From positions 88,508,670 to 88,572,669 of the forward strand of contig OX352773.1 in NCBI GenBank assembly GCA_947095535.1: 64,000 nucleotides of DNA, given 5' to 3'. Positions 58,110 through 64,000 of the stretch are shown here, one piece after another. Below the pieces are notes generated by a model, which did not search any database, was not told where the DNA came from, and saw nothing but the letters and a program-made list of their open reading frames with translations. How positions within the stretch are numbered: the stretch's first letter is position 1; each line of letters opens with the position of its first letter. The translations under genes and the position numbers were made by a program. Source of the DNA: Poecilobothrus nobilitatus (lineage: Eukaryota > Arthropoda > Insecta > Diptera > Dolichopodidae).

Positions 58110-58898
58110 GAGGAAGAATACAGTTGCCTTTGTTAACTCTTTGATACCCGTACGAACCGTTAGTATGTTCACAGCCTGTCACTCTGCTTACAATATTATT
58201 TTTTTAATATTTTAATATTTTAAAATAATTTGGGTGAATTTTATAATTTCTAGAACTATCGGTTGCACATATATATATTCAAACTATATGTTTATACATT
58301 CTTCAAAAGCAGATTTTAACCTTCCACATAACGATTATCAATCCAAAACTTTTTCAAATATTTCAATAATATTCATTTAATACTAAGCGGTAAATGTATA
58401 TTAAATTTACTTAGTACAAAATAGTAAATATAATTTTAAATATTATATTATATTATATTTAAATATTCCATTGACAGAATAATTTCTTATAAGTACAATA
58501 AAATACATATATGTATGTAAATACGGCGCTATATAATATACATCTATACTCTTATCATTCATTCACTAGTGACATATACGATATATTGTAAATAAACATG
58601 ATATTATATAAGTATGTATATATATCAATATCATATAAATAAAAATTCTTCAAGCAACCGTTATGTTGTTTATTCATTTACATTTTTTTGTACTACGCAT
58701 TATATCCTCAACAATTTCAAATTATCGAGTAAAACAAAATGCAAAAAATTCGTTAAAGAAATTTGTTAGAAAATTTGAAAAAATCTAGTAACACTTTCGT
58801 CAATTATAAAGTAACCCTATATTATTAAAAAAAGTTGTTAACAGAAATAAGATATAATGTTGAGGCTTTAATTTTTGTGTATTACTTCAAAAAATTTT
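58110..58898. other. AT-rich non-coding DNA
   Basis: Apart from a patch at 58,120-58,195 (TTGATACCCGTACGAACCGT, CACAGCCTGTCACTCTGC), which may be a repeat remnant, nothing is recognisable. Confidence 0.45.
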
Positions 58899-59655
58899 AA
58901 CTGGTGTTTAAAAATAGAAAATTTTCAGTTTTTGACCCCTTACACCTCCTAAACGGGGAGTGATACAAAACAAATTTCTGAAATGACTCATACTTATTTT
59001 CAAAGATCTAAGTTCTATCAAAATTTCAAGTTTCCAACTTAAACCGTTTAGAAGATAGAAGGGTTAAAGGATTTTGCAAAATTTTAGTTTCGCATAACGG
59101 TAAATTAAGACACCGTATGCCACAAATATATATTTATTGTATATATACTTTTAAAGCTAATAAAAGTAGTAATCGTTTAGCGTTTTCAAAATGAAGATAT
59201 ACCGTATACAACTTGTGTTATAACAATTTAAATATAGAGCTTTTTTGAACCTTTGGGGAGCTGTAGCTCCGTAACGGGTGGGGCTACAAAAAGTTATTAG
59301 AAATAAAATTATTATTTTTGTGAGATCTATCAGCAGTTAAAATTTCATAGCTCTATTTCAAAAAAAATGTGGGGATCTAAAAGTTAGGTGTTCGAGAGCT
59401 ACCTTAAGGTTTGGTCCAAACTCAACTAAAAAAAATAGGGAACCTACAAATTACTCCCAGAATATTTTGTGTAAATTTCAAGATTCTAGCTTTCTTAGTT
59501 TTTGAGTTAGCGTGCTGACGGACAAACGGACGGACGGACGGACATGGCTCAAAAGTCTTAGAATTTTTTTGTGATTCGATCCATACCTTTGAAGGTATAT
59601 CTAGCTCGCTTATTTCGAGGTGTTACAAACGGAGGAGTAATTTTAATATACCCGA
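58899..59655 (+). repeat. Dispersed repeat: family E module joined to family F end
   Basis: It begins GGTGTTTAAAAATAGAAAAT, with TTCAGTTTTTGACCCC, CGGGGAGTGATACAAAAC, CTCATACTTATTTTC, CGCATAACGGTAAATTAAG, GGGGAGCTGTAGCTCCGTAA, CGGGTGGGGCTACAAAAAGT, TGTGAGATCTATCAGCAG (family E order, as on the minus strand of 30,400-29,900). It continues with TTTTTGAGTTAGCGTGCTGA, CGGACGGACGGACGGACATG, GATTCGATCCATACCTTTGA, GAGGTGTTACAAACGGAGG and TTAATATACCC (family F). The open frame at 59,571-59,777 is a by-product. So E and F are parts of one element here. Confidence 0.8.
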
Positions 59656-62600
59656 TCCTATCGTACGCGTATAAAAAGAATGAACATTTTTCATTGCAAC
59701 AGGTTAATTTACGATATTTAAAGCAAAATATTGAAAAATCAACATTTCTACTGATGAAAATAACAACAAACCTATAAGTCTATTAAATTTTTAATGTATC
59801 AAAAACTTTAACTAATTGAAAATTTTCAACAAATTTTTATTCTGAATATGAGCAAAAATATTATGTCTCAATAAAACAAAAATATCAAAATAAAACCATT
59901 ACAGACGAAAAATCAAGTTTAATCATTCATTTATAACGATTTATTCATTTTTATAACTATGAAATATATAAACACATACATACATATATATATATATAAT
60001 ATTAATATACCACATACTGTCCATCATAATGTCATTAAAATTAGCTAAACATTAAAATAAAATAAAAGTTAAATAGACCTTTCGAAAATAAAATTTGAAC
60101 AAAAAAAAAAAAACCCTTTCTATGATAAATTTTTTTTTGTTTTTGTGATTTTGATTTTAACTTTGACAGAAAAAGTATTTACTTATCACCCTGAATTTTT
60201 AAACTGTTTTTCAAATCTACCCATACTACACATATGAATTTTTAAGTTTTCTGTCCTTAAACTTACCGTATATAAACAATGTATATATACAAAAAATGTA
60301 TATTAACTTTTTTTATTTACATAAGACCGATAACTGAACTGATGGTTTTAAACTGAATAATGAAGACAAGTACAATAATGATGTAGTTGAGGAGATGATA
60401 AAATCATGATATCCTTATTTTATGGTCATTTTTTTTTTTCGTTTTATTTAATGTGTATTTTTTGTTGCTATATTGTTGTTATTCTTTAGTTTGGTTAAAT
60501 TGGATAATTGTTGATTTTTTAATGTGCTCTCGTTCTCTTTTTTTGTTATTTTTTGTTTTTATTTTTTAGTCAGTCCAGTGTCAACGTTTCACTCAGGTAT
60601 TTTGACTTAAAATTTTAAGTAAATTTGTTTTTTGTTTTTTTTTGTGTTCTTTAAGCAACATTTTTTTTTGTTTTTTTTTTTAACATTAAAATTTTTTGAC
60701 TGACAAAGGACATGATAATCACATATGCACAAAGACAGTTTTATCACTAAAAGGTCTCATCAGCAATGATTTTTAGTTGTTTCTCTTTTATTTTTTCATT
60801 TTTTTGTTTTTTGTTTTTGAATCATTTTAAAATTTGAATAAAGAATATGTCGAAGTTATACATTAACCCCACCCATCTATCACTTTATTTTAACAAGGAC
60901 TAAAAGTTAAGTTATAAGAATAGAAGAGCGAGGTGGTTAGTTACCTTTTACTGATGTATATGTGAAAGGGTTATTGTTGTAAGTACTGTTGTTGCTGTCT
61001 TATTTGCCCTTTTTTCATACGTTACTCTTATTCTCCATTTTCGCATTATCTTCATAATAATTAAATAGTCAGGATACTGCTATTTTTAATTTTTGGTTGG
61101 GAGTGATTAACTTAAAGACTTTTTAACCGAAAAATGTATAATTTTATTGTTGCTATTGGTGTTGTTGTTGTTGTTGTTTTTGTTATTTTTAATAACAATA
61201 ATGATGATGATTGTTCTGTTGTCTCATAGGTTGGTCCGTTGAATGGTTAAAAAGTTTGATTTTAAATTATTTTTGTTTTACATTATTATAATTTTTTTTT
61301 TGTTTTTGTTGTTAGTATTTAAATATAAAAAATTAAATATATGGATTTTCTTATTCACTTTTATGTCCTGTGTTTTGGGGATATAAAAAAAAAAAACTGC
61401 AATAATAACAAAGACAATGCCAACAAAATTTTTTTTTGTTTGAATTATTTATTTTAAAATTTAAAATACTTTTTATTTAAAAACATATATACAGTAAAAC
61501 TTTGTAAAGTAGATATGATGCGGGAGGGATCTAGAACTGGCTGTAATGCAAAAAAATATATTCATTTCTTTTTGGTTTTTAGTTTTTTTTTTGGACAAAA
61601 AAAAATAAACTTAAAAATCACATTATATAGATAATGGTTCCTCTGGAAGATGCCGCGCAATATTCCTTGTTATTTCTTTTTTTTTTTTTTGTAATTTTTA
61701 TAATATGATTACAATATACTACAAAAATGATGACGAGAAAAGAAAAACCGAATATTTGAAGAATTAAAAAATAAGAAAGAAAAAGAAAATAAAACAAAAA
61801 AAAAACAAATAAGGTAAAAATTAAATAAGGTAAAAATGAACCCATCATTAAAGGTGACTTACAAAAAAAAATTTAAGTTTAAAATTTTTATTATTATATG
61901 CTTGCTGACATTTTTAATTTTGATATGGGATATTGTGAGAATGGTTAAATATAGAAAGGTTAGTAAAAAGGGAATTAAAAAGAAAATAAAAAACAAAAAA
62001 TTGTTAATTTAATTTTTATGAAATATCGATAATAATAATTGTAATTTGATTTTTCAAAATAAAACTTCGAAATTAAGAGATTCGAATTATTCTTCTTCTC
62101 CTTTTTCTCTTTTTTTTTTTTTGCTTTTAATAGTTGTCACTTCAAATATGCTCTAACATACATACATAACATGTTCGACAAAAAATGTTCAAAATGATCT
62201 TCCATCAATTCGATATTTTCTTACTTATATATTGTTCGTCTAATTTTATTTCTTATCTATCTGTATATACATAAATATACATATATATTTATATATATAT
62301 TTTTTTTAAGTACATTTTTTCATTTTTTCTTTTTTTTTCTATTTAGGTTTTCAGCATGTTTAACGTGAGTTTGGCCTGTTTCAATAAATGTTTGTGTTAT
62401 GATAAATTTTTATAATAAAAAGAGAAAAAAAAAACAAAAAAATTTCAGTTTCTTAAAATAAATTATGAACTTTAAGAACAGGACATGGATTGTTTTTAAA
62501 AATTATAATATAATAAAAACAACTTTTTCTTCGACCCACCGAAACCCACAAAAATCCAACCGAAACCCAAAAAAAAAAAACAGAACAGGATTTTATGTAT

Positions 62601-63813
62601 ACTTTTAATTAAAACAAACAAAAAATTTTCGAGGCCTTCATTTTTAGGTTTATATAACTCCTTTTAAATATATTAAAGTAATAATATATAATACTTACAA
62701 ACATTTATTATTTCCGTTCTAATAAGCCATTTCAAAAATTAGACAAAAGCTTTATAGTCATAACCCTATTTCTTTCTCTTAATATGAAATGTTATATTAA
62801 AATGGTATATGTCATATTTTTAGTATAATGGACAAAAAAAAACATTTACCCTCTAAAAATTATGAAAATTTACTATTTACCGTTATAAAAACACCTTTAT
62901 ATGTGTTTTTAAACCCGAGACCACTTAAATTAATAAATGATCATTTTATATTGACATGTGGACAGAATATTTATAAGAAAAGTGAAAAATAAATATAGGT
63001 AAAATAATCGTAATTCGTATTTAGTATTTTTCATAGTTTTACTACTTTATTTTTTTTTTTCGTTTTAAGGTTAATTTGGTGATATTTTGGTATGTAATTT
63101 TTGATATTAATTTTTTGTATATACATAATCTTCATTATATGAATCTTCCTTGAAACTTATCATTTTATTTTTTTTTATAGTTATGACTATTATGTAACGT
63201 GATGCGTTAATAAAAACTTTGTGTTTTAGATAATTTTAGTGCAGCTCGTGAATATTTTTTCTTATTAAAACTTTACGCATGTTTATATAAGAAAAATACG
63301 GATAGGAATTTCCAGAAGCTACTGGAATTAAAATGAATTCAAATTAACAAAATAAAACTTTTGGATACTTTTTGATAATTTGAAAGAAAACTGAAAAATT
63401 AAAATGTAATAAAAAAATTATATACCTATTATGCAATAATATTTTTGAGAACACATTATTAATAGGTTAAAAACAAAAAGAATAAAGTTAAGTGAACAGT
63501 TTTCTGGTTGTAAGTGATATTATTGTGTTAAACAAGGTAGAATCGAAAGAAATGGTTTTTAAAGGTGCACAATTTTCAATAGTTCAATAGTCAAGGCAAT
63601 ACATATAGTTTAGAATACCGTAACTTGTACCATATTTTATAATTTTTGAATATGAATATGAATATTGAATATGATATATAAGAAAAAATGTGAAAAATCA
63701 CTTTCATCAATTTTAATGAAATCCTATAATATATAATTTAGAAAAGGTAATAATACATGTAAAAAAAATAATTTTAAAGCTTTGATTTTAGAAAATTTAT
63801 ACCTGTGCTTGTG
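59656..63813. other. 4.1 kb of AT-rich non-coding DNA
   Basis: No gene seen. GTT/GAT triplet tracts lie near 61,145-61,215. A minus-strand frame 61,848-61,618 is low complexity except its end, KEYCAASSRGTIIYIM, with no family match. CCACCGAAACCCAC and CCAACCGAAACCC (62,537-62,568) form a short duplication. Confidence 0.5.
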
Positions 63814-64000
63814 TTACAGATGTCTCAAAATACAATTTTGGTGCCCAAATAGCTCTTAAACAGGGATTGGTACAAAAAAGTTGGCATTTATGAAATAACT
63901 TATACTAATTCTAAAATATCTTTCTTTACTCAAACTTTTAAGATTCTAACTAAAACTGTACCAGAATTATGAAGGAAGGAAAATCTTGCAAAATTATGTT
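63814..64000 (+). repeat. Family E copy, cut by the window end
   Basis: TTACAGATGTCTCAAAATAC, TCTTAAACAGGGATTGGTAC, AAAAAAGTTGGC, ACTTATACTAATTCTAAAAT and TCTTTCTTTACTCAAAC follow the order of the arm at 29,304-29,500. The 5' flank GTGCTTGTG matches the reversed right end at 30,413-30,401. It continues beyond 64,000. Confidence 0.8.

Noticed and set aside
59571..59777. Plus-strand open frame (MIRSIPLKVYLARLF...)
   Set aside because: It lies in the family F repeat end, whose copies elsewhere do not keep this frame.
61618..61848. Minus-strand 76-codon open frame
   Set aside because: Nearly all Phe/Leu/Ile/Tyr from AT-rich DNA; only the last 16 codons are complex and no homology is evident.
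1..64000. CRISPR arrays, rRNA, bacterial operons, LTR retrotransposons, satellite arrays
   Set aside because: No regularly spaced short repeats, no rRNA motifs, no long terminal direct repeats and no multi-unit satellite were seen on reading both strands.

Overview
The window is nuclear DNA from an animal, most likely an insect and probably a fly (Diptera). By eye it is about four-fifths A+T, full of poly(A)/poly(T) runs, ATT and TATG/ATAC microsatellites, and relics of metazoan transposons. It has no bacterial gene density, no operons, no ribosome binding sites and no CRISPR. The dipteran assignment rests on a dispersed repeat with GGACGGACGGACGG runs and a GTTACAAAC...ATATACCC end, which I recall as common in higher flies, and on Jockey/CR1-like LINEs. 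It is an inference, not a proof.

Host genes are nearly absent. The only host coding piece I find convincing is a 94-bp candidate first coding exon on the minus strand at 2067-2160. It has an in-frame upstream stop, a good ATG context and a GT donor. If it is real, bases 1-2066 are its first coding intron, and the rest of the window is 5' UTR, upstream introns or intergenic DNA. A G+C-richer island at about 2985-3090 could be its promoter or first exon. Three other islands (48.6, 50.4 and 54.2 kb) have protein-like frames that I cannot identify.

Layout: 2-5 kb candidate exon and upstream island; 5.4-8.9 kb repeats and three SINE copies; 9-15 kb featureless AT-rich DNA; 15.4-15.9 kb relic of a LINE RNase H and C-terminal region; 17.6-18.6 kb LINE reverse transcriptase relic (minus); 20.4-21.05 kb a complete 649-bp MITE with an exact 8-bp target duplication and an unusually G+C-rich core; 22.8-26.1 kb SINEs; 27.6-31.3 kb a Mutator-like (MULE) element with a FLYWCH/MULE transposase pseudogene, carrying a nested inverted-repeat insertion; 33.7-39.7 kb several unclassified repeats and a third LINE relic (minus); 41.8-42.9 kb two adjacent SINEs followed directly by a LINE 3' end; 44 kb two SINEs; 51.8 kb a SINE; 57.9 kb a SINE; 58.9-59.65 kb and 63.8-64 kb further copies of the dispersed repeat.

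Four tRNA-derived SINE groups (called A-D here) account for most of the recognisable short repeats. Groups A and D share a 3' module with different middles. The group B tail resembles the 3' end of the LINE beside it. The MULE, MITE and LINE relics look inactive: the MULE transposase has stops, frameshifts and an Asp-to-Asn change at a catalytic position, and the LINEs are 5' truncated. All family assignments come from motifs read by eye; no database search was run.
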